DNA of 64,000 bases from Thecaphora thlaspeos. Lineage: Eukaryota; Basidiomycota; Ustilaginomycetes; Urocystidales; Glomosporiaceae. Of the stretch, positions 43,082 through 54,274 are shown one piece after another. A program made the position numbers and the translations under genes. How positions within the stretch are numbered: the stretch's first letter is position 1; the number at the start of each line of letters is the position of its first letter. The notes under the pieces were generated by a model that worked only from the letters and a program-made list of their open reading frames with translations, was not told where the DNA came from and did not search any database. The DNA is taken from assembly GCA_900291925.1 (NCBI GenBank), contig UWYS01000003.1, positions 310,001-374,000 on the forward strand, in the 5' to 3' direction.

Positions 43082-45723
43082 CTACAAATGACCCAACCCG
43101 GTTCTACCACCCATCAGCTCAACAAGAGCCTTAAGGTCATGCCACCAAGCCTTCTTGGCCCTTCTATTCTTCATATCCGCATTCCTCGCCATTTCCTTTG
43201 CGCTAGTGAAGCAAATCTTGGCTCCTTGGATCGTGATCATCACTGCCGTATCTTCGCCGTACTTGATCTCGCATGGACCCTTCGTCTTTCCGCCGCTGCC
43301 GCTGGAAGAGGAACGACGTTCCAGAGCTTTCGCTTCCAGGAATTGACAGCATTTCAACGCTAGGCGTGTAGCTCGAACGCGGTCCAAAGGTGAAGGCGTA
43401 CCGCCCTGTAGAGTATGGCCGAGAGAGGCAGAACGTGAGTCGAACATCGACGAGCCTTCTTCCTTGAGGATCTTGGTGATCACTTCTGTCGTAAAGACGT
43501 CGGACGATTTCTCGTTGCTGCGATGGCGGGCGCGGTGTCATGTGTGTGTCAGCGAGGCTTCACGACAAGGGCAAACAAAAGGCAGGTCCAACCGGCCGTT
43601 GGCCCCGTTACTCACCGGATCACGAGTCGTCCCTCGCTCTTGCCCTTGGCGTCGAGCGCGAAGCGCTTCTTCAGGAACTCTACGTCCTTGCCCAGCTGCT
43701 GCAGGCCGATGCCCTGCTCCGGCGTGTAGACGAGCACCGCCCCGGCCGCGAGCGCGCCCATCACGGCAATGTAGCCGCACTTGCCGCCCTGCGTCTCGAC
43801 GACAAACACCCTGTTCCTCGACGCCGACGCTGACTGCTTCACCGCGTCGCACGCACCCACCAGCGCGTTGAGGCTCGTGTCCGACCCCAGGCTGAACTCA
43901 TTCATCGGGACGTTGTTCGAGATGGTCGCGGGCAGCGCGACCATCGGCATGCAGAAGGCCGGGTACCGCTCGCGGTTGTCGTCGAGGATCTTGAGCGACA
44001 TGAACGCCTCGAATCCACCGATCATCAGGAGCGCCTCAATCTTGTGCTGCTGGAACTTGGAGGCGACGGCGCCCAGGTCAATGTCCGGCAGGCTGCGGTT
44101 CACGCCGAGCTCCGAGCCGCCGCGCACCGCCCAGTTGTCGACGCGCAGCCAGCTGAGCACCGAGACGTTATCCTTGAGTAGCCCGTGGAAGCTGTTGTAG
44201 ATGACGACCGGCTCGTGGCCCCTCGCAAGGCAGTAGCGTACCATGGTCCGCGTCGCGGCGTTCATCCCGCCCGCGGGCGCGCCAATGTGGATGATGCCGA
44301 TGCGCAGCCGCTTTTCCGCCGTGAGGCGCTGCTCGTCGTTGACCTTGCTGATGATCTTGAACGCACGCAGGCCCTCTTCGAACTCCGGGTCGCGCAGCGC
44401 CAGCGCGGCGTCAAAGTTTTTGGCCTCGATTTCGGCCGCAACACGCTGGGTCTGCTCGACGGCGTGCACCAGTGGGATGCGCGTCACCTTGTTCTCGGTG
44501 ATGCCGATGACGTACGACGGCGTCTCCGGGTTGGCCTCAAGCACGGCGTTGACCGCCTCGACGCCCTGGAGCGTCGCGAGGATGCGGTCGTTAGCATCCG
44601 GCTTGCCGCCGCGCTGCGTGTGGCCGAGCGTGGTGACACGCGTGTCGAGGCCAAGCTCGTCGGTCAGGACATCCTTGACCATCTCGGGCTTGATCTCGTT
44701 GAGCTCGCGATCGTGAGCGCCCTCGGCGATGATGACAATCGACTTGCGCTTGCCCAGCTCGCGATGCTTGCGCAGCACCTCGCACATCTCCGACGACCAA
44801 TGCTCGCCCTGCGGCGGCTGCTCGGGGATGAAGATGTAGTCGGCGCCCGTCGCGATGCCCGCCATGACGGCAAGCCAGCCGCAGTGGCGGCCCATGACCT
44901 CGACGACAAAGGCGCGCGAGTGCGAGGCGGCGGTGCTCGAGATGGAGTCGATCGACTCGCAAATGCGCTGGAGCGCGGTCGAGGCGCCGATGGTGATGTC
45001 GGTGGTGGCCATGTCATTGTCGATCGAGCCGACGAGGCCGACGATGTTGAGGTGGCCGTAGCGCGTCGCCTGCTCGTCAGAGATGCGGCCCTTTTGCCTG
45101 AGCGAGGCAACGAGGTCGGGCCATTCGGCGCGCAGCCTGTCGGCGCCCGTCAGGCTGCCGTCGCCTCCGCAGACGGCGAGCGCGTCGATGCCGTTGGAGA
45201 TGAGGTTGTAGGCCGCCTTCTCCCTCCCCTCGACGGTGCGAAACTCTTTGCATCGGGCGGTGCCGATCAGCGTGCCGCCCTGGTCCATCCATCCCCTGAC
45301 GTCGTCCCATCCGACGCGAATGATGTAGCGTCCGCGCAGTCCAAGCTCCTGTGCCTCGCCAACGCCTTCGCGCAGCATCTCGCCCTCGCCGTAGGTGGGG
45401 ACGAACTGACCCTCTGCCTCGTCCGAGGGGCCGGCGCCGCCAAAGTAGTCGGTCTTGCCTTTGGGGTCGGCGGTGTCAAAGAAGCCCGAGTTGTTCCTGC
45501 TGAGGGCAGGCGTGGAGCTGGGCGTAGCGTCTGGCGAATGGTTGCCGCGGACGAGGCCCTCCCAACCCTCGCGGATGACAAAGGCCTCGCATCCGCGGAA
45601 GATGGCCATCTTGACGACGGCGCGCACGGCGGCGTTCATGCCGGCGCTGTCGCCTCCAGATGTCATGACGGCGAGGCGGCGCGGCGGCGCCTTGGCGGCC
45701 GAAGAGGAGGATGTCGATGCCAT
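43082..45723 (-). CDS. PFK1: ATP-dependent 6-phosphofructokinase
   Basis: Exons 45723-43616 and 43517-43082, intron 98 nt, phase 2, giving 847 residues. It catalyses fructose 6-phosphate plus ATP to fructose 1,6-bisphosphate, the committed step of glycolysis, in the cytosol. It has the eukaryotic tandem fold. The N-terminal catalytic half has [33 protein letters not shown] with the catalytic Asp, and EVMGRHCGW. The C-terminal regulatory half starts at about [20 protein letters not shown] and has ETQGGKCGY. The start MASTSSSS was chosen because the GGDS core follows within 25 residues; the open frame continues upstream with low-complexity sequence. A Ser/Asp/Gly-rich insertion of about 55 residues follows GLVRGN. 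It lacks the N-terminal glyoxalase-like extension of yeast PFK. Confidence 0.95.
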
Positions 45724-46772
45724 GCTGGCGTAGCTAGAGCTGCAGGTGGTGGGATCGGTCTTGGAGCGGGATTGGGTCGCGGGTGGGTGTGGAGGCAGCC
45801 GGTGGCTGGGTAGGTGGATGGTGGGTGGGGTGTCCGAGCTCTGCCGTCGGTGAAGAGGGGGGCGACGCTGGCTAATGAGGGTCGCTATGGCGCTGCGACG
45901 GGAGGGAAGGGCGAGAATGGGAGGTGGGAGGTGGTGGTGGAAGGGGCGTGGGGGCGCGAGGGCGCGAGGGCGCGAGCAGTGTCGGCGAGGGCATGTCGAG
46001 TCGTGAGTCGATCGAGGCTGCTCTGTGCGGGCGGCGAGGCCGAGATTGCGGCCATCGATAAAATCGCCAGCCAAAAGGATAACTTAGCCAGAAAATCGAG
46101 GCGGCGCCGGCGCGCCTTCTTTTTCTTCCTTTCGCCGCCCCTTCTTGCCGACACCATCCCGCTTTTTTTCCACGCCAGCCTCCACCTCTCTCCCCCTCTC
46201 ATTCTCTCCCGCAGAGTACTGTAGTTTGATCGAGACTGGATCGTGACAGCGGACGATCAGCTTCTCGGACGCATGGTCATCCAACACAATCCCTGTCCAC
46301 CATGGCACAGGACAGCAGGTAGCGACCAACACGGCGTCTCCTCGCTTTCTAGAGGGTACCCTCGAGACCGCATCTCTGACCTCTTGTAAAGCACCTCAGC
46401 CGAGAACAAGGTCCTGGTCAGCCTGCTTCGATGCTGCTCACCAGGACCGGCAGGCGAGAGGTGGGGAGGACTGGTATCATTGTCTCGTGTATGCTGGTGT
46501 TCCGGTGTTGTGACGACGGCGATGGTAGAGCCGTCGCAGAGCATGCACGAAGCGTCCGCCCATGCCATGCTTTCCTTCTTTGCTCCATTCTCCGCAGCGC
46601 AGGCCGTCTGGTCTGCTGGCTAGGCCCATGCATCCGATAAGCTGGGCCTGGCGGAAGCGGCGAGGGCGGGAGGTAAGGCCGACGTCGTCGATTGACGTGC
46701 CCATGAGTTCACAACTTCGGCTCAGCGCACGGCTGCGCAGCGACTCTCCACCTCCAAGGAGGCTCACCCGCC
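45724..46772. other. Intergenic region between PFK and ARL8
   Basis: About 1 kb, same-strand spacing. It is the presumed PFK promoter, with pyrimidine-rich sequence at 46115-46205 and GGC/GAG-rich sequence at 45900-45975. No gene seen. Confidence 0.5.
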
Positions 46773-47643
46773 TCATCTACCGCCAGCCGGACTGCGAGCG
46801 ACGAGCCATCGCAGCGTAACGTCGATGTTGACCTGGTTCTTGCTGCTGATGCTGTAGCAAGACACCTCTCGATTCGCCACCGTATCCAGTCGCCTGCGTC
46901 GAGTCGAGGAGAAGACCATCGGGAGAGAGGAAAGCGCACGTCAGAGGGCTACACTCGCTCCGACACTTCTTCCTCCCTCGTCTCGCACTCACATAACACA
47001 GATCACATCTTCGACACCGGCGGCACCTTTGATGTCGTTCTTTGTCGCCAGGACCAGCAGTGGTACGCCTGCCAAATGCGGTCGGCCGATGAGCGCATGC
47101 AGCTCGTCGGTGGCCACAAGCCATGGATCACTTGATGGTGTCGACGTTGATCTCTGCCCTCCCTCCTGTTGGTTCTCCTCGGAAGAAGCGGCAACAGTGT
47201 CCTTTGAGCTTGGTAATGGTACCGACGAGTCGACGACAAAAAGGATCGCAGAGACTCCGCGGCAGTAGCGCTCCCACATGCTTCTGAAGCGTGGCTGACC
47301 ACTGCGAGGTACAACAGGAGTCTCATAGCAGGATCCCAGAAGCTCTTCAGCGAGGCGCTCAGCGGACCATTCGGCGTACAAAGCCGAGCGAGGGGCCGCC
47401 GCCAGGTACTCACCCGATGTCCCACACCTTGATTGTCGTGTTACCGCTCCGGACCTTGCGCATATTGAAGCCGACGGTGGGCACCATCTCGTCGGCAAAC
47501 TGGCCCGAGCTGAGCAGGTTGACGAGCGACGTCTTGCCCGCCGCCTGGAGGCCCACCACGCATATCTCGAGGTGTTTTGAAAAGAGGAGCGAGCGCAGGT
47601 AGAGGAAGAGCGATGAAAAGAGCGAGCCGATCCCGGATGACAT
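46773..47643 (-). CDS. ARL8: ARL8-type Arf-like small GTPase
   Basis: Three exons: 47643-47414, 47301-46993 and 46893-46773, giving 219 residues with all phases consistent. Motifs: P-loop GLQAAGKTS, switch [10 protein letters not shown], switch [21 protein letters not shown], guanine-specificity TKND (normally NKxD) and SCYSISSK. The block [18 protein letters not shown] and the C-terminus [10 protein letters not shown] are specific to ARL8. ARL8 controls lysosome or vacuole positioning and fusion. The N-terminal helix lacks a myristoylation glycine at position 2, as in ARL8. A Ser/Glu/Gln-rich insertion of about 28 residues lies between VVDSS and the following helix, which explains the greater length than the 186-residue animal protein. 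Confidence 0.94.
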
Positions 47644-47926
47644 CGTTGGCGACCCTCCTGTGTTTGTTGAGCTGCGCTGCGGTATGCTGTGCAGGGCTTG
47701 TGGAGAAAAGTCAGAGACTGAGGTGGGTGGCGCCGGGGTTGTCCTGGTCGAGGCAACGGCAGGGGAAGACGCAGGCAGCTGCAAGGGTTCCTTTGCTCAA
47801 GAGAAGGTGTTTGTGCGGTACCGCGAGTGCGTCCAGAGGGGACCAATATTGAGGTGAAGAGCGAGGGTAGTAAGAGAGTGGCGAGGTGAGCGTGTGTGTG
47901 TGTGTGTGTGTGTAAGCGTGTATGTG

Positions 47927-47968
<42 letters not shown>

Positions 47969-49140
47969 CGTGTGTGTGTGTGTGCCGACGGTGGCTCCGA
48001 AGAGGGCATAGGCTAAACGACGATGATGCAGCTCTGCTTGTCGCCTGCCCTCGGTCGTTCGCCGGGTCCTGCAGAAAATCCTGCAGGCGGGCAGGCAGGT
48101 GGGCAGGCGGCAGTGCACGGGCGCGGGGTGGGCCACGTACGCCTCCACGCCAAAGCGACGAGGTGGAGGGATGCAGTCTCGCAAATAGAACGCGTCCCGC
48201 TCCGTCAGCACCCTCACACCTCCGAGCCACCAACAGGGTCGCCATCACATGTCATGTCGACGCCCGCCTCGATCATCTGTACGTGTCACTGTCTGGAAGA
48301 CAGACGGGCCTGATACCGCCCATAGAGAGGTGATTCGTCTCTTCGGAACGCGACCTCCGTGGGCGGACGGTCGGGTCGCATGGTATCAGGCTTGAGGTCT
48401 GCCTCCCTGCTTCGTCCCGGCGAGACGCATCTTCCATGATCTCCCGCTCGAGGGAGGAGACAGGAAAAGGGTGATTAGCCTTTCAATATGATCTGAAGAG
48501 GCTGCTCGGAGCTCATTAGGAGGGTGCTACTGCGTGTCAGTCCAAGCGGTCCCGCGGACAAAAGGTGGGTGACAAGCCGAAAGGGGACTGTCGAAGTGAG
48601 TGGCTCGTCAACGTCGAAGCTGTCGGGAGATGCTTCGACGGGAGCCGTGGAACAAAGCTGTCCAATTTCAAGGCGCCTGATCCTGCCTGTCGTCCTCGTC
48701 CATCGGCAACTGACCGGCGTCGGCCAGCACCCCTGGCGAGTGTCCAGGCGGTACCTTCCCCTTCGCGGCTGTCGTGAGGCCTTGAATCGCGCAAGCCTCT
48801 GTGCCACGCCTGTAGCAGACATTGATGAGTGCAGACCGCACGGGTTCTTGGTCGTTGTCAAACGCTTCCTAGGATCGTCGTTTCAGTAGAGTGTCTACGT
48901 CGCCCTTTCTTTTTACCTTATTTTACGCAAATATTTCCCGTGTCCTGACCTCGTCGTGTTGCTATCCTGTACGAGTCTTCAGAACTGCACAGCCCGAAGT
49001 CCACTGGGCGGACGATGCCTCCTCTTCCTCTCACCGGCGAGAGGACCCTTCCTTCCGGGTTCACCAGACCTTTTCAAGGCCACCATCCTAAATGCGAAAG
49101 AACTGACCAAGAAAGAGGGCCGAAGTGAAGCAAAAGTAGA
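47644..49140. other. Intergenic region upstream of ARL8
   Basis: 1.5 kb holding the ARL8 promoter side and a compound TG/AG dinucleotide repeat. No gene or RNA is recognised between 48250 and 49140. Confidence 0.45.
47892..47986. repeat. Compound (TG)n-(AG)n-(TG)n microsatellite
   Basis: TG at 47892-47912, AG at 47930-47968 and TG at 47972-47986, located about 250 bp upstream of the ARL8 start. Confidence 0.92.
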
Positions 49141-49511
49141 AAGAACCTCCAAATCCGGGAATTGAACCCGGGTCTGCGCCGCGCAACTGCGGGGACGTCG
49201 ATAGTCGAAATCCCGCTGGAATTGACAAGGCGCCGTCATAGCCACTAAACTAATTCGGAAGTAGTAATACGGTATCACCTGTGCTTCTCTTACTTTGGTT
49301 CCTTCCTCCCCACCACCACCACTACCAGCACCACCTACCAGCACCACCTACCAGCACCACCTACCGGCCTCCTCGGGCGAATAGTAAGGCGGCTGCGCCC
49401 CTTATCCTGGCTTGGCCGTGTAGGGCTCGCTCTCTCGCTCTCTCGCTCTCTTGTAGCCATTCCTTCGGCGCGTGCACGCGCACATGATCTCCCACTAAAT
49501 CTCACTCGGAG
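49141..49511 (-). repeat. Duplicated tRNA-Asp block, copy 2
   Basis: Matches 31196-31712 in the same orientation, 18 kb away. It has three 13-bp AGCACCACCTACC units (copy 1 has four) and lacks the 135-bp segment of copy 1. The junction is at TCCC (about 49490-49493), after which both copies share ACTAAATCTCACTCGGAG. The flanks outside the block do not match. Confidence 0.9.
49146..49258 (-). tRNA. tRNA-Asp(GTC) with a 41-nt intron, copy 2
   Basis: The mature sequence is identical to the copy at 31201-31313: same cloverleaf, anticodon GTC and intron after position 37. Four substitutions separate the two genes and all lie in the intron. One changes the TTGAC that could pair with the anticodon region to TCGAC. 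The downstream T-run is four T only. No CCA is encoded. Confidence 0.93.
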
Positions 49512-50131
49512 GTGAATGTAGAAGACGACTTTTGGTATATATGATATTCAGTTAACTCTGCATAGAAAGACGACATTCAAAAATAAATCTATACGGCTCC
49601 GGCCTCGTCAGAGATGGAAGGCGCAGGGGAGAGGTGAAAAGGGCAAGGAAGTGAGAGAAAAAACCCCGGCCAAACGACGAGCGAACGAAAAGGGCCCGCC
49701 TCGCAGCGTCGCTCTCTGAGAAAAAAACTTCAGTTGAGCGGACAGACGAGGGGAGGGGGCAGGGACAATCCACAACCTCGAAAGCAGGCAGCCCAGCGGG
49801 CAGCCCAGCGAGCAGCCCAGCGAGCAGCGAGCCTACAGAGACAGGAAGAAACCCAAGCGCTGGCCGCCTGCTCACCCTCTCTCCGCCTCCGCCTCCCCCC
49901 CGCTCCATCAAGACCTGTTCACCCCTCCTCCACCACCGCCACCGCCACCGCCATCGCCAACAGCCACCCACAGAAACCCTACTAGCCGCCCCCCGCCGCT
50001 CCGTCCATTTCCGCCCTACTTTACTTGCGGAACAGACCAGAGGCCCGTTGTCCTCGACCACCCCGGCTCCAGCTCAGCCGCCACCATACATCTCTCCCCT
50101 TCCCTGTCCTGAAAGGAAGCTACACGTCACA
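49512..50131. other. Region between the tRNA block and NOP58
   Basis: 620 bp, the presumed NOP58 promoter and leader. It has tandem GCCCAGCGNGCA-like repeats at 49786-49826 and CCACCGCCACCG repeats at 49930-49955. No gene seen. Confidence 0.5.
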
Positions 50132-52197
50132 ATGGTCAAGGTCCTCTTTGAGACAGCCGGTAAGTGTCTGCCATAGCGAGCTCTTTCCCGTCCGCCTGCT
50201 TGGCGGAGCGGTTAGATGGCCATGGTGTGACGGCCAGGAGCAACAGGAGGAATACAGTGCCGCGCGGGGCCCTTGACTGATGCCGACTCTACTACTCTTC
50301 CATGCGTCAATATTTCGTCCCCGCAGTCGGGTTCTGCCTGTTCAACCTCTCGGACAGCGCCAAGCTCCAGTCGCCCGACTTGCACAAGAGCTTCTCGACC
50401 CCCGAGGCGGCCAACAACCTCCTCAAACTCTCGGCCATCCACCGCTTCACCAGCACCGCCGAGGCTGTCGAGGATGTCTCGGCGCTCAATGAGGGAAAGA
50501 TGAGCAAGAGTCTTAAGAAGTTCCTCACCGAGGAGATTGTTGACTCGGCCGACGGAAAGGGCAAGTCCAAGCTGAACCTCATCGTTGCTGAGTCCAAGCT
50601 GGCCTCGACCATTGCCAAGAAGCTCGGCATCCAGGTCACCTACGATTCGGAACTCCTCGACCTCTACCGCGGTATCCGTGAGAACCTTGCCTCTCTCCTC
50701 TCGTCGTCGTCGTCCAACGACGGCTCGCTCGACCCGCGCGACCTCAACACCATGAGCCTCGGCCTCTCGCACTCGCTCAGCCGGTACAAACTCAAGTTCA
50801 GTCCGGACAAGGTCGACACCATGGTCGTCCAGGCCATCGGCCTCCTTGACGATCTCGACAAGGAGATCAACATCTACGCCATGAGGGTCAAGGAGTGGTA
50901 CGGCTGGCACTTTCCCGAAATGGGCAAGATCATCACCGACAACCTCTCCTACGCCAAGGTCATCCGTGCCATGGGCTTCCGCACCAGCGCCTCGGCCACC
51001 GACTTCAGCGAGATCCTTCCCGAAGAGATCGAGGAGACGCTCAAGGCAGCCGCCGAGATCTCGATGGGAACCGAGATCTCCGAGACCGACCTCGAGCACA
51101 TCTGGAGCCTTTGCGACCAGGTCATCTCGATCTCGCAGTACCGCGCCCAGCTTTTCCAATACCTCCAGAACAGGATGGCCGCCATCGCGCCCAACCTGAC
51201 GGCCCTCGTCGGCGATTTGGTCGGCGCCCGTCTCATCAGCCACGCCGGCAGTCTGATGAACCTTGCCAAGCACCCCGCCTCGACTGTTCAGATCCTCGGC
51301 GCCGAGAAGGCCCTCTTCCGCGCGCTCAAGACCAAGCACGACACGCCCAAGTACGGTCTCATCTACCACGCCAGCCTGGTCGGACAGGCTTCGCAGAAGC
51401 TGAAGGGAAAGGTGAGCATCGGTGGCGGCTGCGGCCGGACTCCCGAGCGCTTGCGTGTTGTGGCCCGATATATCGGAGGACAACCTTGGCTGACGCGACG
51501 CTTTTACTCGACACTCTTGTTACCTTCCATTTTCCCCCTTCAGATGGCGCGAATGGTTGCCACCAAGGCCGCCCTCTCGATCCGTCTCGACGCGCTTGCG
51601 GATGCGGACACCAAGTCGGAGGAAGGTGCGCCGAGCATTGGTCTCGAGGCGCGTGCGAAGCTCGAGTCTCGCCTGCGCGCCCTCGAGATGCAGGGCAGCA
51701 TCAGCGGCATGCGCCAGTCGAGGCACGCCGCCGGCGACAGCGGGTACAAGCAAAAGTCGTTCCAGATGGAGGACGGCGGACGGAGCTACAACGCCTCGGC
51801 CGATGCGCCCACCGCTGTTAGCACGAGCAACGGCGTGACAAACATGGCGAGCGCCGCGACCCTTGCCCCCTCTGCCGCACCGACGGCGACGGAAGAGAAG
51901 ACGTTGAGCAAGGAGAAGAAGGCGGCCAAGAAGGCAAGAAAGTCGGTCGGCGGCGGTGCCGAGTCTGAACCGGCCACGCCCGCCGCTGATGGAGGAGCGG
52001 AGCTGAGCAAGGAGGAGAGGAAGGCGCTTAGGAAGCAAAAGAAGGCGGCAGATGAGGCGGCGGCAGAGGCTGCTGCCGGTGGTCTGCCAGAGACGCCGTG
52101 CAAGAAGAGCAAGAAGGACAAGAAGCGTAGCGCCGACGACGTCCAGGGCACACCAGCGACGGACAAGAAGAAGAAGAGCAAGAAGAGCGACGATTAA
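50132..52197 (+). CDS. NOP58: NOP58, box C/D snoRNP core protein
   Basis: Three exons: 50132-50159, 50327-51411 and 51544-52197, giving 588 residues. The N-terminus MVKVLFETAVGFCLF is assembled across the first splice. NOP5N, coiled-coil and Nop domains follow (SLGLSHSLSRYKLKF, AMRVKEWYGWHFPEM, NLTALVGDLVGARLISHAGS, GAEKALFRALKTKHDTPKYG). The C-terminal tail has Lys/Ser/Glu-rich repeats ending KKKKSKKSDD, as in all Nop58 proteins. With Nop56, fibrillarin and Snu13 it forms the nucleolar 2'-O-methylation snoRNP. Intron 2 (51412-51543) is 132 nt, divisible by three and stop-free, so retention would insert 44 residues in the Nop domain after LKGK. I found no convincing C/D snoRNA in either intron. 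Confidence 0.96.
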
Positions 52198-52648
52198 CAT
52201 TTTCGCTCTCTACCCTGCTCTCCTCTCTCTCCTTGCAACTCTCTTCTCTCTCTCTCTCTCTCTCTGCATCGTTGCCCCCTCCTCCCCGTTCACTGCTCGT
52301 CGATCAGCTTTCCCCACCATTTTCTTACCTTTTTGCGCCCTCTCAACGGGGCGTTGTACAACTACCTTACCACTTCTTCTCTACCCTCTTCTATCATTTC
52401 TTGCCCTGCCCTTCCCTGTTTCGATTTCTTGCGGCTCGCGTTTACTGGCTCTTTCTCAGAGGTATTATTCGATTCATGAGATCAAGATGGCATTCAGCTA
52501 TGTCCTTGGCCACTCGTGTGCGAGCGAGCGAGCAAGACAAACAAGGTGGATGTACGAAGACACACTGGCTGTTTTTCGTCCTGACACTTGAGCAAGTCAC
52601 CAGCGTCGCAGGCCGTCTAGCGACGGTTTAGAAAGCGTCGCGTGTTGG
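52198..52648. other. Convergent intergenic region NOP58/p24
   Basis: 451 bp of presumed 3' untranslated sequence, with a CT dinucleotide run at 52242-52266. No gene recognised. Confidence 0.5.
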
Positions 52649-53496
52649 TTAGACGACCCTTCGGACCTCAAAGTGCCTGTGTATGGCGGAGGGCGAGTGG
52701 GAGGGTGATGGAGGGTCAGCTCTCAGCTGCAAAGCTCGGCGCGCAGCGCGGGAAAGCGAGGGTGGAGAGGGAAAGAGCTGATGAACGCACCTCTTGACAA
52801 AATAGATCTGGCAGCCGCACACGCCAATCAGGATAAAGGTCTGGATGATGGACCACCACTTTACCCTGGAGTTTGTGCTTTCCGCCGCTGTTGGATTGCG
52901 AGAGAGAGAGAAAGGATGGGATGCAAAGGAGGAACGATTCAGCCGGGTGTATTCTGCAACGCTGCATCGGAGGCGTGGAGGATGGACTCACTGTTCCTGT
53001 GGACCCTCTCCCTGATGACGAGGTACTCCTGCTCGTCCTTTATCGCCTGCAACCCAGCCGCCAAGTCCCTGATCTCCTTCTCGATGGGCAGCATATCTCC
53101 CTCGTCGGGTACGTAGATGATGCCGTGGACGTTGAAGCTGACCGTCTTGTCGCTGACTGTGCTGAACTCGTTGCTGAAGCAGTAGGTATACCGACCATCA
53201 TCGGAAGCGGTGAAGCTGTAGGTGCCGGTGTCCATGCGCTTCTGCTCAAACAGGGCGCGCTGCTTGGGGTCGGTGAGGATGACGTCGATGTCCAAGTGGC
53301 CGCCGCCGCCAACTTGGTAGGTGAGGGTCATCTGGTCGCCGTGGTGGAGGTCTTCGAAGAAGCATTCCTTGGAGTGAGGCTGGAGCTCGACCATATGTCC
53401 TTGGACTGGGATGAGAGCGCTCAGCAGCGTGACGATAACGGTGAGGAGGGGAAGAAGGAGAACCACCGAGCAGCGAGAAGTGAGAGGTCGGACCAT
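52649..53496 (-). CDS. EMP24: p24-family cargo receptor (Emp24/TMED2 type)
   Basis: Three exons: 53496-52992, 52887-52791 and 52676-52649, giving 209 residues with phases 1 and 2 matching. Residues 1-33 are a signal peptide (MVRPLTSRCSVVLLLPLLTV). A GOLD domain follows with the Cys pair in KECFFEDL and YTYCFSNEF, then a coiled coil (IEKEIRDLAAGLQAIKDEQE). The join RERVHRN/TAESTNSRVKWWS fits the family exactly. One membrane span (IIQTFILIGVCGCQIYF) precedes the short cytosolic tail KRHFEVRRVV. That tail matches TMED2/Emp24 with its COPII/COPI signals (aromatic residues and terminal VV). It cycles between ER and Golgi. The last exon has only 28 nt. The open frame extends upstream of the ATG, but the signal peptide fixes the start. 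Confidence 0.94.
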
Positions 53497-54274
53497 GTTG
53501 GCGGACGAGAGGAGGTACGTCGAGACCTCAGAGGATCCGGGGCGAGTTGCGGTGCTGGTGGTCGAGGTGCGGCGAGAGGTCGTGACGAGGTCGTGAAGAA
53601 GCGGCGAGGCGCGGAGCAGAGGGGTAGAAGAGGCAAGGAGACCAGTCCAGCCCAGCTGCCTGGCTGCCTGGCTGCCAGCGAGCGAGTTGAGGGAAGCAGC
53701 CAGCGCGCCTCTCTCGGCCGTCAAAGGCTGTAGACGCCTCGCGTGATCGACGGCGGCTGGGGAAAGGGGGCCTGCCATTTCGGCAGCCACTCGACTGGGC
53801 TGGGGCCGCTAGGCTGCCTCGTCTGCGAAGAAAAAGAAAGCGTGTTGCAGTCAGAGTCCGCTGGCCAGGCGACGCCCGACGGCAAACCAACACCTAATAG
53901 TTAGCCTGGGCTAGCCTTTGAAAGGCAGGCGGCCAAGTCGGCACTCCTCAGTCCGCACGCCACATCGGCGGCAGCAGCAGCAGCAGCAGGCAGACCAGGA
54001 AAAAAAAAGAAAAAGAAAAGGAAAAGGACCAACAGCCAATCCCCACAACCTCCTTGTGCACTACCATACCCCGTCCACCACCCCATCATCACCACATCAC
54101 CACACCTACATACACTCTGTAAGCATTCGTGCACACGTCCCATCCTCTACGGCAACGTACAGGCAGCCCGACCCCCAAACAGGCGGGCAGCAACTCCAAC
54201 AAGACCCCGAACTGCGCAGACTTACCCCACTCCTTTCTTCGATACTCCACCCCTGCCTTTCACCCCGCAGTAAG
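53497..54274. promoter_or_regulatory. Divergent promoter region p24/RanBP1
   Basis: 778 bp between two divergent starts. It has an A-rich tract at 54000-54030 and a CAG repeat at about 53969-53987. No other gene is visible. Confidence 0.45.

Noticed and set aside
44185..45813. Plus-strand frame of 542 codons opposite PFK
   Set aside because: Antisense shadow; the minus strand encodes the complete PFK catalytic core.
50160..50326. Box C/D snoRNA in NOP58 intron 1
   Set aside because: CTGATG-like matches occur, but no proper C box (RTGATGA) paired with a D box and terminal stem was found.
50212..51483. Minus-strand frame of 423 codons opposite NOP58
   Set aside because: Antisense shadow of the NOP58 exon, with no domain of its own.
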